Source of the DNA: an uncultured Bacteroides sp.
Lineage (GTDB): Bacteria > Bacteroidota > Bacteroidia > Bacteroidales > Bacteroidaceae
DNA: 64,000 nt
NCBI RefSeq assembly: GCF_963677715.1
Contig: NZ_OY782495.1
Coordinates: forward strand, 2,160,001-2,224,000
Direction of reading: 5' to 3'
Positions 32,082 to 42,364 of this stretch are shown here, in pieces (position 1 is the stretch's first letter; each line of letters opens with the position of its first letter). The translations under genes and the position numbers were made by a program. The notes beneath the pieces were generated by a model, which did no database searches, was not told the origin of the DNA, and worked only from the letters and a program-made list of their open reading frames with translations.

Positions 32082-34684
32082 TTCTTAATATCGCTTAGCT
32101 TATTCAATGCCTCCAACGGGGTAAGGTTATTGACATCCAACGTTAGAATTTCATCGCGTATCTGGCAAAGAATGGGGTCATCCAACTGAAAGAAGTTGAG
32201 CTGCATTCCCTCCCGTTTCTCTCTTACCTCGGCCAGCGGTTTGCCCGAAATACCTTGTTTGCGGTTATCCGATTCCAACTGATGGAGTATGTCATTGGCA
32301 CGTTTCACAATGCTTTTGGGCATGCCCGCCATCTTGGCCACATGGATACCGAAAGAGTGTTCACTCCCACCCCGCTCCAGCTTACGCAGGAAAATCACTT
32401 TATTATCCACCTCCTTTACCGATACGTTGTAGTTCTTTATCCGATTGAAAGACTTCTCCATTTCGTTCAGTTCGTGGTAGTGCGTGGCAAAGAGTGTGCG
32501 TGCCTTGGCCCGCGGATGCTCGTGAATGTACTCCACAATGGCCCAGGCAATAGAAATACCGTCGTAAGTAGAAGTTCCCCGCCCCAACTCATCGAAAAGC
32601 ACCAGGCTGCGTGGCGAAACGTTATTCAGAATATCCGCCGCCTCGTTCATCTCTACCATGAAGGTAGACTCTCCCACCGAGATGTTATCGCTAGCCCCCA
32701 CACGGGTAAATATCTTATCGACCATGCCGATATGAGCGCTTTCGGCGGGAACGAACGAGCCGATTTGCGCCAGCAGGGTAATCAAGGCTGTCTGTCTTAA
32801 AAGAGCCGACTTACCGGCCATGTTAGGCCCTGTGATGATAATGATCTGCTGCGTAGTGCTATCCAGCGTCACATCGTTGGCGATATACTTCTCTCCTACC
32901 GGCAATTGTTTCTCGATCACCGGATGGCGTCCCTGACGGATATCCAGCACATCATTGTCTTCTATCACCGGACGGATATAATTGTTGGCTGCCGCCACAT
33001 TGGCAAAAGAGAGCAGACAGTCGAGCCGTGCCACCTGGTTAGCATTGATCTGTATGGCGGGGATATACTCCGCCAGTGCCAGCACCAGATCATTATAAAG
33101 CTTTGTTTCCAGCACCAGAATCTTATCTTCGGCACCCAGAATCTTTTCCTCGTACTCCTTCAGCTCTTGCGTAATGTAACGCTCGGCATTGACCAGCGTT
33201 TGTTTCCTGATCCACTCCTGAGGCACTTTGTCCTTATGCCCGTTGCGCACCTCAATGTAGTAACCGAACACACTGTTGTAGGCTATCTTGAGACTCGATA
33301 TGCCCGTCAGCTCGCTTTCCCGTTGCTGAATCTGTAACAGATAATCTTTACCCGAATAAGCAATCTTCCGTAGGTCGTCGAGCTCGGCATCAATGCCGCT
33401 CTTTATCACTCCCCCTCTGTTAATCATTAACGGAGGATCGTTGTTCACTTCTTTGTCTATCTTTTCGCGAATGGTGAGGCAAAGATTCAGTTGATCTCCT
33501 ATCCTATTCAGGCTGGCATTATCGGCCTCCAGGCAAGCGGCTTTGATCGGTTCGATAGCCTGCAAAGCGATCTTCAGTTGCACCACCTCCCGCGGAGAAA
33601 CACGCCCCACGGCAACTTTAGAGATGATCCGCTCCAAGTCGCCTATCAGATGAAGTTGTTCTTCCACCAGCTCCTTGAAGTCGGGGTGGCGAAAGTAATA
33701 TTCCACCACATTCAGGCGGTCATTTATGGGTTTCTCTTCTTTCAACGGAAACACCATCCAGCGCTTTAGCAAGCGGGCACCCATCGGACTGATGGTTTTA
33801 TCAATCACACTCAGCAGGCTGCTTCCGCCATCGTTCATGCCCGAGATCAACTCCAGACTACGCACCGTGAACTTATCCAACCGCACGTATCTGTCTTCTT
33901 CAATGCGCGCCAGCGAGGTGATATGCCCTATCTGCGTGTGCTGCGTCATCTCCAGGTATTGCAAGATGGCTCCGGAAGCGATAATACCGTTCTTCAGGTG
34001 TTCCACACCAAAACCTTTCAGATTCTTGGTTTCGAAGTGCTTCAGCAATTTCTCGCGGGCACTGGTATCGGTAAACACCCAATCGTCGAGTTCGAAAACA
34101 AAGAACTTATTGCCAAAGTTCCCTTCGAACATGCCACGCTTACCGCGTTCAAACAAAACTTCCTTCGGTCCGAAGTTATTCAGCAGCTTATCTACGTAGT
34201 CAAAATTACCTTCGGCCGTAAGGAACTCTCCGGTCGATATATCGAGAAAAGAGACTCCGCAAGCCGCCTTTCCGAAGTGAACTGCAGCCAAGAAGTTATT
34301 TTCTTTGTAATTGAGAATATTATCATTGATGGAAACACCGGGGGTAACCAGTTCAGTTATGCCTCGTTTCACTAGTTTCTTGGTGGTTTTCGGGTCTTCA
34401 AGCTGATCGCAGATAGCTACCCGCTTACCGGCACGGATCAGTTTGGGCAGGTAGGTATCGAGCGCATGATGCGGGAAGCCTGCCATCTCTACGGTTTTGC
34501 CCTTTCCGTTGGCTCTTTTTGTCAGGGTAATACCCAGAATATCAGCGGCTATAACGGCATCGGTAGAGTATGTTTCGTAAAAGTCGCCGCACCTGAACAG
34601 CATAACAGCATCCGGATGTTCGGCTTTCAGCCCCAGAAACTGTTTCATCATAGGGGTTAGTTCAATATCGTTATCGTTGTTCAC
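32063..34684 (-). CDS. mutS: DNA mismatch repair protein MutS
   Basis: The mismatch sensor of 873 residues. It has the N-terminal mismatch-binding domain with the Phe-x-Glu motif in [17 protein letters not shown], the connector, lever and clamp domains, and the ATPase core: Walker [15 protein letters not shown], then [17 protein letters not shown] and [11 protein letters not shown]. The start was set at GTG 34684 ([16 protein letters not shown]), preceded on the minus strand by AAGGAAAAG at a good distance. Upstream in-frame ATGs would add a hydrophobic run (SYLCFIII) foreign to MutS; a later ATG (MMKQF) would remove little. The gene stands alone between two promoter-proximal regions. Confidence 0.95.
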   Translation of the reverse strand: MNNDNDIELTPMMKQFLGLKAEHPDAVMLFRCGDFYETYSTDAVIAADILGITLTKRANGKGKTVEMAGFPHHALDTYLPKLIRAGKRVAICDQLEDPKTTKKLVKRGITELVTPGVSINDNILNYKENNFLAAVHFGKAACGVSFLDISTGEFLTAEGNFDYVDKLLNNFGPKEVLFERGKRGMFEGNFGNKFFVFELDDWVFTDTSAREKLLKHFETKNLKGFGVEHLKNGIIASGAILQYLEMTQHTQIGHITSLARIEEDRYVRLDKFTVRSLELISGMNDGGSSLLSVIDKTISPMGARLLKRWMVFPLKEEKPINDRLNVVEYYFRHPDFKELVEEQLHLIGDLERIISKVAVGRVSPREVVQLKIALQAIEPIKAACLEADNASLNRIGDQLNLCLTIREKIDKEVNNDPPLMINRGGVIKSGIDAELDDLRKIAYSGKDYLLQIQQRESELTGISSLKIAYNSVFGYYIEVRNGHKDKVPQEWIRKQTLVNAERYITQELKEYEEKILGAEDKILVLETKLYNDLVLALAEYIPAIQINANQVARLDCLLSFANVAAANNYIRPVIEDNDVLDIRQGRHPVIEKQLPVGEKYIANDVTLDSTTQQIIIITGPNMAGKSALLRQTALITLLAQIGSFVPAESAHIGMVDKIFTRVGASDNISVGESTFMVEMNEAADILNNVSPRSLVLFDELGRGTSTYDGISIAWAIVEYIHEHPRAKARTLFATHYHELNEMEKSFNRIKNYNVSVKEVDNKVIFLRKLERGGSEHSFGIHVAKMAGMPKSIVKRANDILHQLESDNRKQGISGKPLAEVREKREGMQLNFFQLDDPILCQIRDEILTLDVNNLTPLEALNKLSDIKKIVKGK

Positions 34685-34848
34685 CGTACTTTTCCTTTTC
34701 TTTTTAGAATGAATAATAATAAAGCAAAGATAACTAATTCCCATTGATAATAAAATCATCTATCTCCTATTATCCGCTTTTTACATATTGATTGCCCTCT
34801 TATCCGCCGTTAGAGAAGATGGTACAGCGCTTTTTCGCCTGCCCGGCG

Positions 34849-34878
34849 TTGTTATCTGAAAATAAACATGTAAATTTG
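34849..34878 (+). promoter_or_regulatory. Promoter of leuS
   Basis: TTG (34849-34851), 19 bp, then TAAATTTG (34871-34878), a good Bacteroides -33/-7 pair. A leader of about 55 nt precedes leuS. No T-box was recognised, as expected for Bacteroidota. Confidence 0.65.
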
Positions 34879-34939
34879 CCCACTAAATCTGTAAACAGGT
34901 ATAAATTAATACAATATCACAATAAAAAGTAAGGTAGCT

Positions 34940-37771
34940 ATGGACTATAATTTCAGGGAGATTGAAAAGAAGTGGCAGGAGAGATGGGTAGACCAAAAGA
35001 CGTATCAGGTAAAAGAAGATGAATCGAAACGGAAGTTCTATGTACTGAACATGTTTCCTTACCCTTCGGGCGCCGGACTGCACGTCGGCCATCCGCTGGG
35101 ATACATTGCTTCTGATATTTATGCCCGCTACAAACGCTTGCAAGGCTTCAACGTACTCAACCCCATGGGTTACGATGCGTACGGACTTCCGGCCGAGCAA
35201 TATGCTATTCAGACAGGCCAACACCCCGCCATCACTACCGTAAACAATATTAATCGCTACCGCGAACAGTTGGACAAGATAGGGTTTTCTTTCGACTGGA
35301 GCCGGGAGCTTCGTACCTGCGACCCTGAATACTATCAATGGACGCAGTGGGCTTTCATTCGCATGTTCAACAGCTTTTACTGTAACGACGAAAAGAAGGC
35401 ATTGCCCATTGCAGAGCTGATAAAAGCATTCGAGACTACCGGAACGGAAGGGTTGAACGTGGCTTGCAGCGAAGAATTGAACTTCACCGCCCAAGAGTGG
35501 AAAGCGATGAACGAAAAACAACAACAGGAAGTGTTGATGAACTACCGCATCGCTTATCTGGGCAACACGATGGTGAACTGGTGTCCGGCTTTGGGCACGG
35601 TATTGGCCAATGATGAGGTAGTGGATGGTGTGTCCGAACGTGGCGGTCATCCGGTTATTCAAAGAGTAATGCGCCAGTGGTGCTTGCGTGTATCGGCCTA
35701 CGCACAGCGCTTGCTCGACGGGCTCAATACCGTTGAGTGGACAGAATCCCTGAAAGAAACGCAACGCAACTGGATAGGTCGTTCGGAAGGTGCCGAAATG
35801 CGTTTCGAAGTAAAAGACAGTGATATTGATTTTACCATATTTACCACTCGTGCCGATACCATATTCGGTGTTACCTTCATGGTACTTGCACCCGAAAGTG
35901 AACTGGTGGCTTCGCTTACTACCGCTGCTCAAAAAGAGGAAGTGGCTGCTTATCTGGATCGTACCAAGAAGCGTACCGAGCTCGAACGCATTGCCGACCG
36001 TAGCGTAAGCGGAGTTTTCTCGGGCAGCTATGCCATCAATCCGTTAACCAATGAAGCCATTCCTGTATGGATCAGTGACTATGTACTGGCCGGATACGGC
36101 ACCGGAGCCATCATGGCGGTACCTGCCCATGATAGTCGCGACTACGCTTTTGCGAAACACTTCGGTCTCGAAATACGCCCGCTGATAGAGGGTTGCGACA
36201 TTAGCGAAGAGAGCTTCGACGCCAAAGAAGGAATCATGATGAATTCTCCTCGTCCGGGAGCTCCCGAAGGTGGATTGGTACTCAACGGCTTAACCATAAA
36301 AGAAGCCATCGCCAAGACCAAAGAATACATTAAAACAAGCGGATTAGGACATGTAAAAGTAAACTTCCGTTTGCGCGACGCCATATTTTCCCGTCAACGC
36401 TACTGGGGGGAACCGTTTCCTGTATATTACAAAGACGGCATGCCCTACATGATAGACGAAAGCAACCTTCCGTTGCAACTTCCCGAAGTAACCAAATTCC
36501 TGCCTACAGAAACAGGAGAACCGCCATTGGGAAATGCCACCAAATGGGCTTGGGACGAGGTTAACAAAGAAGTGGTCGATACAAAAAAGATAGATAACCA
36601 AACAATATTTCCGCTGGAACTCAACACCATGCCCGGATTTGCCGGTTCATCGGCCTACTACCTGCGCTACATGGATCCACGTAATAAAGAGTGCCTGGTC
36701 GATCCAAAAATCAATGCGTACTGGCAGAATGTGGATCTTTATGTAGGCGGCACGGAACATGCCACAGGGCACCTTATCTACTCTCGCTTCTGGAACAAAT
36801 TTCTTTTCGATCTTGGCGTAACAGTGAAAGAAGAACCCTTCCAAAAGCTGGTTAACCAAGGGATGATTCAGGGACGCAGTAACTTTGTCTATCGCATTAA
36901 AGACAGCAATACTTTCGTTTCATTCAATCTGAAAAATCAGTACGACGTCACTCCTATTCATGTAGACGTAAACATCGTATCCAATGATATACTCGATCGC
37001 GAAGCCTTCAAGGCCTGGCGCCCCGAATTTGCCACAGCCAAATTTATATTGGAGGGCAATAAATACATCTGCGGATGGGCCGTTGAGAAGATGAGTAAAT
37101 CCATGTTCAACGTGGTTAATCCCGACATGATCGTAGAGAAATACGGTGCCGATACCTTACGCATGTACGAAATGTTTCTCGGCCCTGTAGAGCAATCCAA
37201 ACCTTGGGACACAAACGGTATTGACGGCGTGCATCGTTTCATCCGTAAGTTTTGGACACTCTTTTACAATAGAAACGAAGAATACATAGTAACGGAAGAA
37301 TCTGCCACCAAAGAAGAATTGAAATCTCTGCACAAACTGATAAAGAAGGTAACCGGAGACATCGAACAGTTCTCCTACAATACCTCCGTTAGTGCCTTTA
37401 TGATTTGCATAAACGAACTCTTCACTTTAAAGTGTTATAAGAAAGAGATTCTGGAACAGATCCTTATTCTTCTCGCTCCTTTTGCTCCCCATGTAAGCGA
37501 AGAACTCTGGGAAACTCTGGGAAACAAAACCTCTGTTTGTGATGCTCAATGGCCTGTTTGCGAAGAAGAGTATCTCAAGGAAGATGTAGTTAATTATACC
37601 ATTTCTTTCAACGGAAAAGCACGCTTCAACATGGAATTTGCAACCGATGCCACGAGTGATGCCATACAAGCCGAAGTGCTGAAAGACGAACGTTCGCAGA
37701 AATGGATCGAAGGAAAAACACCCAAAAAGGTTATCGTTGTTCCTAAGAAAATAGTCAATATAGTCGTTTAA
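34940..37771 (+). CDS. leuS: Leucyl-tRNA synthetase
   Basis: A class I aminoacyl-tRNA synthetase (943 aa) charging tRNA-Leu. The HIGH motif is HVGH at residues 48-51 within [16 protein letters not shown]. The CP1 editing domain includes the Thr-rich [12 protein letters not shown]. The KMSKS motif is exact at residues 717-721. The protein is longer than the E. coli enzyme, with insertions before and after the editing domain, as in other Bacteroides. It is followed 25 nt later by a YitT-family gene. Confidence 0.97.
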   Translation: MDYNFREIEKKWQERWVDQKTYQVKEDESKRKFYVLNMFPYPSGAGLHVGHPLGYIASDIYARYKRLQGFNVLNPMGYDAYGLPAEQYAIQTGQHPAITTVNNINRYREQLDKIGFSFDWSRELRTCDPEYYQWTQWAFIRMFNSFYCNDEKKALPIAELIKAFETTGTEGLNVACSEELNFTAQEWKAMNEKQQQEVLMNYRIAYLGNTMVNWCPALGTVLANDEVVDGVSERGGHPVIQRVMRQWCLRVSAYAQRLLDGLNTVEWTESLKETQRNWIGRSEGAEMRFEVKDSDIDFTIFTTRADTIFGVTFMVLAPESELVASLTTAAQKEEVAAYLDRTKKRTELERIADRSVSGVFSGSYAINPLTNEAIPVWISDYVLAGYGTGAIMAVPAHDSRDYAFAKHFGLEIRPLIEGCDISEESFDAKEGIMMNSPRPGAPEGGLVLNGLTIKEAIAKTKEYIKTSGLGHVKVNFRLRDAIFSRQRYWGEPFPVYYKDGMPYMIDESNLPLQLPEVTKFLPTETGEPPLGNATKWAWDEVNKEVVDTKKIDNQTIFPLELNTMPGFAGSSAYYLRYMDPRNKECLVDPKINAYWQNVDLYVGGTEHATGHLIYSRFWNKFLFDLGVTVKEEPFQKLVNQGMIQGRSNFVYRIKDSNTFVSFNLKNQYDVTPIHVDVNIVSNDILDREAFKAWRPEFATAKFILEGNKYICGWAVEKMSKSMFNVVNPDMIVEKYGADTLRMYEMFLGPVEQSKPWDTNGIDGVHRFIRKFWTLFYNRNEEYIVTEESATKEELKSLHKLIKKVTGDIEQFSYNTSVSAFMICINELFTLKCYKKEILEQILILLAPFAPHVSEELWETLGNKTSVCDAQWPVCEEEYLKEDVVNYTISFNGKARFNMEFATDATSDAIQAEVLKDERSQKWIEGKTPKKVIVVPKKIVNIVV

Positions 37772-37796
37772 ACTCACTTATTAAATAATCATTAAA

Positions 37797-38678
37797 ATGG
37801 TCAAGCCTTTAAAATCAGATGTCTTGAGAGAATCAAAAGATTATATTCTCATCACCTTCGGATTAATATGCTACGCATTTGGCTGGTCGGCTTTCCTGCT
37901 TCCCTATCAAATAACCACCGGAGGAGTAACAGGTATTTCCGCCATCATTTATTATGCCAGCGGCATTCCTATTCAATACAGTTACTTCATTATTAATGCA
38001 GTCTTGATGACTTTTGCCATCAGAATATTAGGCCCCAAATTTAGCATAAAAACAACATATGCCATTTTTTGCCTCACATTCTTATTGTGGTTCTTTCAGC
38101 AAATAGTAGGCAACACACAGATTATCGGCCCCGGACAAGACTTTATGGCCTGCGTCATTGGTGCTACGCTTTGTGGCATTGGATTAGGTGTTGTATTTAC
38201 CAACAATGGAAGCACAGGTGGAACAGATATTATTGCAGCAGTAGTAAACAAATATCGTGATGTTACCTTCGGAAGAATGATTCTTTATTGCGATGTGGTT
38301 ATTATTTCTTCCTGCTATTTTGTTTTCAACGACTGGAGAAGGGTAGTGTTTGGTTTCGTTACGTTGGTTGTTATCAGCTACGTGCTCGATCTTATTGTTA
38401 ATAGTGCCCGCCAATCCGTTCAGTTTCTTATATTTTCAAAAGAATATCAACAAATAGCCGATCACATCATATCCGATACTCATCGCGGAGTAACCGTTCT
38501 GGATGGCACTGGATGGTATAGCAAAAATCATGTAAAAGTATTGGTTGTTTTAGCTAAAAAAAACCAGTCCATACGAATATTCCGTTTGGTCAAAGACATT
38601 GATCCCGATGCTTTTATTTCTCAAAGTTCCGTAATCGGCGTATATGGCGAAGGATTCGATCGCATAAAAGTAAAATAA
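37797..38678 (+). CDS. YitT family membrane protein (DUF161 + DUF2179)
   Basis: A 293-residue protein with about five or six transmembrane segments ([52 protein letters not shown]) carrying the YitT signature [17 protein letters not shown], and a C-terminal soluble DUF2179 domain ([20 protein letters not shown]). The function is unknown. It lies between leuS and rdgB with 25-bp and 2-bp gaps, so it is co-transcribed with them. Confidence 0.88.
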   Translation: MVKPLKSDVLRESKDYILITFGLICYAFGWSAFLLPYQITTGGVTGISAIIYYASGIPIQYSYFIINAVLMTFAIRILGPKFSIKTTYAIFCLTFLLWFFQQIVGNTQIIGPGQDFMACVIGATLCGIGLGVVFTNNGSTGGTDIIAAVVNKYRDVTFGRMILYCDVVIISSCYFVFNDWRRVVFGFVTLVVISYVLDLIVNSARQSVQFLIFSKEYQQIADHIISDTHRGVTVLDGTGWYSKNHVKVLVVLAKKNQSIRIFRLVKDIDPDAFISQSSVIGVYGEGFDRIKVK

Positions 38679-38680
38679 AC

Positions 38681-39262
38681 ATGAAGAAGAAGCTCGTTTT
38701 TGCCACCAATAATCTCCATAAGCTCGAAGAAGTATTGCTCATTTTAGGCGATAAAGTAGATCTCCTCAGCCTGAAAGATATCCATTGCGATACGGATATC
38801 CCCGAAACAGCCGATACTCTTGAAGGAAACGCTTTACTCAAGGCAGAGTATGTATATAACAACTATGTAATGAATTGCTTTGGTGACGATACCGGATTGG
38901 AAATAGAGGCTTTAAACAACGAACCGGGCGTTTATTCGGCCCGTTATGCAGGTGAGGACAAGAACTCGGAGGCCAACATGCAAAAAGTGCTTCGTTTGCT
39001 CGAAGGAAAAGAAAATAGAAAAGCACAGTTCCGCACTGCCATATCGCTTATTCTGGATGGAAAACAATATCTTTTCGAAGGCATTATAAAAGGAAAAATA
39101 ATCAGGGAGAAGAGGGGAGAAGCAGGATTCGGTTACGATCCTATCTTTGTACCCGAAGGTTACGATCAAACATTTGCCGAACTGGGAACGAACGTAAAAA
39201 ACCAAATCAGCCACCGGGCACAAGCCATAAACAAACTTTGCGAGTTCTTACGTTCCATTTAA
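38681..39262 (+). CDS. rdgB: Non-canonical purine NTP pyrophosphatase (RdgB/HAM1 family)
   Basis: A house-cleaning enzyme (193 aa) hydrolysing dITP, XTP and ITP to monophosphates. The N-terminal substrate loop [14 protein letters not shown], the catalytic region [20 protein letters not shown] and [23 protein letters not shown] are all standard. It begins 2 bp after the YitT-family stop and is the last gene of the leuS transcript; a terminator lies about 95 bp downstream. Confidence 0.96.
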   Translation: MKKKLVFATNNLHKLEEVLLILGDKVDLLSLKDIHCDTDIPETADTLEGNALLKAEYVYNNYVMNCFGDDTGLEIEALNNEPGVYSARYAGEDKNSEANMQKVLRLLEGKENRKAQFRTAISLILDGKQYLFEGIIKGKIIREKRGEAGFGYDPIFVPEGYDQTFAELGTNVKNQISHRAQAINKLCEFLRSI

Positions 39263-39301
39263 CAAGCTATTATTCATCCTTCTCTGCAAAAAAACACATT
39301 C

Positions 39302-39406
39302 TTATCTTCCATCTTCCAACAACAAAGCTGAAAGTGTCTGTTTAAAGCATTTTATGTGGTGGAAGATGCAAATTCATCTTCCACTTTTATCTTCCATCTT
39401 CCAACA
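39302..39406 (+). repeat. 20-bp direct repeat flanking a terminator hairpin
   Basis: TTATCTTCCATCTTCCAACA occurs exactly at 39302-39321 and 39387-39406. Between them GTGGAAGATG (39359-39368) pairs with CATCTTCCAC (39375-39384), followed by TTTTAT, a terminator for the rdgB transcript. The hairpin itself is built from the same CTTCCA word as the repeats. Confidence 0.7.
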
Positions 39407-39634
39407 CATGTCTCGCTGTCAAGGTGTCGTCTTTTCAACTACACACAATAGCTAACCTCATTTAAGGCTGAATTTAACCAAACACTCCGGTTTATCTTCT
39501 CCGGTTTACAGTTGCAGGCCCATGAGCCCACATTCTCAGGCCCATCGGTTTCCATCTGTAGGCTAATGGGCCTACAAGCGTAGGATGACAAATGTAAATA
39601 GGCAAAAGACCCTAACTTAACTTGCAATCTTCTC
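39407..39634. other. Gene-free spacer between rdgB and nadA
   Basis: The spacer contains short direct repeats only: CTCCGGTTTA-like copies around 39486 and 39510, AGGCCCAT at about 39516 and 39538, and a 6-bp hairpin GTAGGC-TAATGG-GCCTAC near 39558-39575. No reading frame or RNA was recognised. Confidence 0.4.
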
Positions 39635-40627
39635 TTATAAACCTAGTTTTTTAGAGATATCAAGCATCCGTTGTATCGGAACCACCGCTTTCTTTGCAAT
39701 CTCCGCATCGACTTCTATTTCAGGAAACTCATACTTCAAACAGTTATAAAGCTTCTCTAAGCTGTTTAAACGCATAAAGTTACACTCATTACAGGCACAG
39801 GTACTATCGTTTGGTGGAGCAGGAATAAACGTCTTCTGCGGGCATTTCTTTTGCATTTCATGTAAGATGCCCGATTCCGTTGCCACAATAAAACGTTGTT
39901 CACTGCTGTTCACTGCATATTTCAACAAGGCAGCCGTAGAGCCAATCACATCAGCTAATTTAAGTATAACACTCTTGCATTCTGGATGTGCAAGTATTAT
40001 TGCATCTGGATATTGAGCTTTCAGTTCCATTATCTTTTCTACCGAAAACTGTTCGTGCACATGACAGGCACCATCCCACAGCAACATGTTACGATTCGTA
40101 ATTGAGTTAATATAATTACCCAGATTCCTATCGGGTCCGAAAATTATTTTCTCATCTTTGGGAAAGCTTTCTACTATTTGTTTCGCATTAGTAGAAGTAA
40201 CGACTATATCGGTAACTGCTTTTACCGCAGCCGTTGTGTTTACGTATGATATAACGGTATATCCGGCGTGCTCTTTGACAAACTGTTCAAACTCATCTGC
40301 CAGACAGCTATCGGCTAATGAACAACCTGCATTCAAATCGGGTACCAATACCTTTTTATCGGGACAAAGTACTTTTGCCGTTTCTCCCATAAAATGAACA
40401 CCGCATAATACAATAATGTCTGCAGTTGTTTTAGCAGCCCACTGAGCCAAAGCTAAACTGTCTCCTACATAATCGGCAATATCTTGAATTTCACCTTTCT
40501 GATAATAGTGCGCCAGTATTATAGCATTCTTCTCCTTTTTCAACTTATTAATAGCTGCTTTCAAATCGATGCTTTTATCAATAGGTTCATCTACAAAACC
40601 TTTTTTTAACCACTCTTCTCTCTTCAT
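39635..40627 (-). CDS. nadA: Quinolinate synthase A
   Basis: A [4Fe-4S] enzyme (330 aa) condensing iminoaspartate with dihydroxyacetone phosphate to quinolinate in de novo NAD synthesis. Cluster-ligand cysteines are seen in VPDLNAGCSLADSC, in AHPECKS-type context and in TCACNECNFMRLN. The repeated HYYQ and HVHEQF motifs fit the family. Its partner nadB is not adjacent but 17 kb away, on the same strand. The gene reads away from the AT-rich 40.6-41.1 kb region. Confidence 0.96.
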   Translation of the reverse strand: MKREEWLKKGFVDEPIDKSIDLKAAINKLKKEKNAIILAHYYQKGEIQDIADYVGDSLALAQWAAKTTADIIVLCGVHFMGETAKVLCPDKKVLVPDLNAGCSLADSCLADEFEQFVKEHAGYTVISYVNTTAAVKAVTDIVVTSTNAKQIVESFPKDEKIIFGPDRNLGNYINSITNRNMLLWDGACHVHEQFSVEKIMELKAQYPDAIILAHPECKSVILKLADVIGSTAALLKYAVNSSEQRFIVATESGILHEMQKKCPQKTFIPAPPNDSTCACNECNFMRLNSLEKLYNCLKYEFPEIEVDAEIAKKAVVPIQRMLDISKKLGL

Positions 40628-41112
40628 TATTATCTTATTATTTATTCAGTCTATTTTATAAAATATATATTAGATATAATAGGCTGTTAATAGTGTTGGT
40701 AATTTAATAAGTTTTTATTTGTTTGCTAACTTATTATCATTCTCTATGAGATTATAATCAGTATATAAACAACCTAAATACTAGATATATACTGATTATA
40801 AGGCATATATAAGTTTAATTAACAGGCTGTTGAAAAGGTGCAAAGTTAAGAACTTTGAGGTATAAATTGAAAATTTGAAGTTTAAAAATACGTTTAAACA
40901 GGTCTTGAAAATGGAGTTTATTTTATTTGGAATGTTCATTATATAGGATATTATAGAGCATTATTAAAGATACAACATAAGTTTTGAGTTTTCTTCTTCT
41001 TTTGTTTTCACAGCTTACAAACAGTTATTAACAGAGAAGTTAACGGCAGTTTATTACTCGTTCGACGAGAATTGATTAAATTTGCATCATCAATAAAATA
41101 ATAAGAGTCTAC
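40628..41112. other. oriC: AT-rich, inverted-repeat-rich non-coding region; candidate replication origin (oriC)
   Basis: A 485-bp gene-free, strongly AT-rich region. It holds a perfect 16-bp inverted repeat (TTATAATCAGTATATA 40752-40767 with 40786-40801), AAAGTT-AAG-AACTTT (40842-40856), and GTTTAAA/TTTAAAC (40880-40886 with 40893-40899). GGCTGTTrAwA is duplicated near 40682 and 40825. DnaA-box-like sites are weak, each with two mismatches to TTATCCACA: TTATTAACA at about 41026, and reverse sites at 40694-40702 and 40828-40836. The plus-strand GC skew changes sign close to here, and parS sites lie 13 and 22 kb away. An origin is inferred, not proven. Confidence 0.55.
41077..41084 (+). promoter_or_regulatory. 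Promoter -7 element for the SpoU methyltransferase gene
   Basis: TAAATTTG (TAnnTTTG), 28 bp before the ATG. It is preceded by the small palindrome CTCG-TTCGA-CGAG near 41057-41069. Confidence 0.5.
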
Positions 41113-41646
41113 ATGCGAAAATTGAAAATAACCGAATTGAATAGGATAAGTGCGGAAGAATTTAAAGGAGTTAAAAAGCTTCCTTTAGTAATTGTGTTAG
41201 ATGATATTCGTAGCCTTCATAACATTGGTTCGGTATTTCGTACGTCGGATGCTTTTAGAATAGAATGCATTTATTTGTGTGGAATAACAGCGGTTCCTCC
41301 GCATCCTGATATGCATAAAACAGCTTTAGGAGCTGAATTTTCGGTAGAGTGGAAATATGTTGGTAACGCAGTTGATGCTGTTGAAAACTTAAAAGTTCAA
41401 GGATATGAGGTATATTCTGTAGAACAAGCCGAAGGGAGTACTATGCTCGATGAATTTGAAACAGACAGAACTAAAAAATATGCCGTAGTATTTGGGAATG
41501 AAGTAAAAGGCGTGCAGCAAGAAGTCATCAATCATTCTCACGGTTGTATAGAAATACCTCAATACGGCACAAAACATTCCTTAAATGTCTCTGTTACTGC
41601 CGGAATTGTACTATGGGATTTATTTAAAAAATTGACTATATTTTAA
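41113..41646 (+). CDS. SpoU/TrmH-family RNA 2'-O-methyltransferase
   Basis: A SPOUT-fold methyltransferase (177 aa) that uses SAM to methylate ribose 2'-OH in tRNA or rRNA. Motif 1 is RSLHNIGSVFRTSDAF, motif 2 AVVFGNEVKGVQQEV, and motif 3 IPQYGTKHSLNVSVTAGI. It is a short form lacking the N-terminal RNA-binding domain of RlmB, so the target nucleoside cannot be assigned. It is convergent with the DUF4294 gene, with a 13-bp gap. Confidence 0.9.
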   Translation: MRKLKITELNRISAEEFKGVKKLPLVIVLDDIRSLHNIGSVFRTSDAFRIECIYLCGITAVPPHPDMHKTALGAEFSVEWKYVGNAVDAVENLKVQGYEVYSVEQAEGSTMLDEFETDRTKKYAVVFGNEVKGVQQEVINHSHGCIEIPQYGTKHSLNVSVTAGIVLWDLFKKLTIF

Positions 41647-41659
41647 ATAGACGCCCAAG

Positions 41660-42262
41660 TCAGAGCTGGCCGTTTTCTACTAACAAAACAACACGTTCGG
41701 TCAGTTTATCTTCTCCCTGAGCATCGTATTGTTTTTTAAGGCTGGCACCAAATAATCCGGCAAAGGCCTGATACAATCCGGCTTTGAACGGCCCCATAAA
41801 AGCTTTTACCAATTCGTATGAAGTCTGGTTCGATTCTCTGTCTACCAGTTTAATTAGTAATTTTCCCTGCGTAAAAGATAATTTTTTCATTTGTGCGGAA
41901 TACTGCTCTTTCAAACCTTTCTCTACCCGTTTAATGTGCTTTTGCTTCGCTTTTTCGTCGGGAAGAGTTTCCAGATATTCGTATGTTTCAATAATAGTCT
42001 GGTTAATTTTTCTGGAGATAGGAAGTGTTTTTTTTACGTTATATATAAGGCGGTAATACTCTTTTCTTTCTCTATCGTTTTTAAAATTCAGCGGTTTGAA
42101 TATGTACACGTCTCTTAATTGTATCCATGGAATAGTGTCTCCTTCGTAAACACACACAGGAACAAGAAAGCCAATATTTTTTTTATTCTCCTGCCCTTTG
42201 CATAAAGAGTGTTGCAGAAGAACTATTGAAATGAATATTAGTATATTAAGCCATCTTTTCAT
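41660..42262 (-). CDS. DUF4294 exported protein
   Basis: A 200-residue protein with a signal peptide (MKRWLNILIFISIVLLQHSL, cleavage near KGQ) followed by the DUF4294 body typical of Bacteroidales (EGDTIPWIQLRDVYIFKPLN; NVKKTLPISRKINQTIIETY). It has a helical middle and no known function. The -7 element TATTTTTG on the minus strand (42267-42274) lies only about 5 bp before the ATG, so its transcript may be leaderless or initiate slightly downstream. The upstream neighbour is divergent. Confidence 0.8.
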   Translation of the reverse strand: MKRWLNILIFISIVLLQHSLCKGQENKKNIGFLVPVCVYEGDTIPWIQLRDVYIFKPLNFKNDRERKEYYRLIYNVKKTLPISRKINQTIIETYEYLETLPDEKAKQKHIKRVEKGLKEQYSAQMKKLSFTQGKLLIKLVDRESNQTSYELVKAFMGPFKAGLYQAFAGLFGASLKKQYDAQGEDKLTERVVLLVENGQL

Positions 42263-42364
42263 GGGGCAAAAATAATATTATTTTCTGTTTAAGTTGTGTG
42301 CTTTTACCGTTTTAATTATCTTCGATGCCTAAAATAAATAAACACGATAAATCTATTTAATGGT

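Noticed and set aside
40628-41112. AT-rich region as a mobile element scar
   Set aside because: No transposase remnant, terminal repeats with target duplication, or integrase site could be seen; the inverted repeats are internal and of different kinds.
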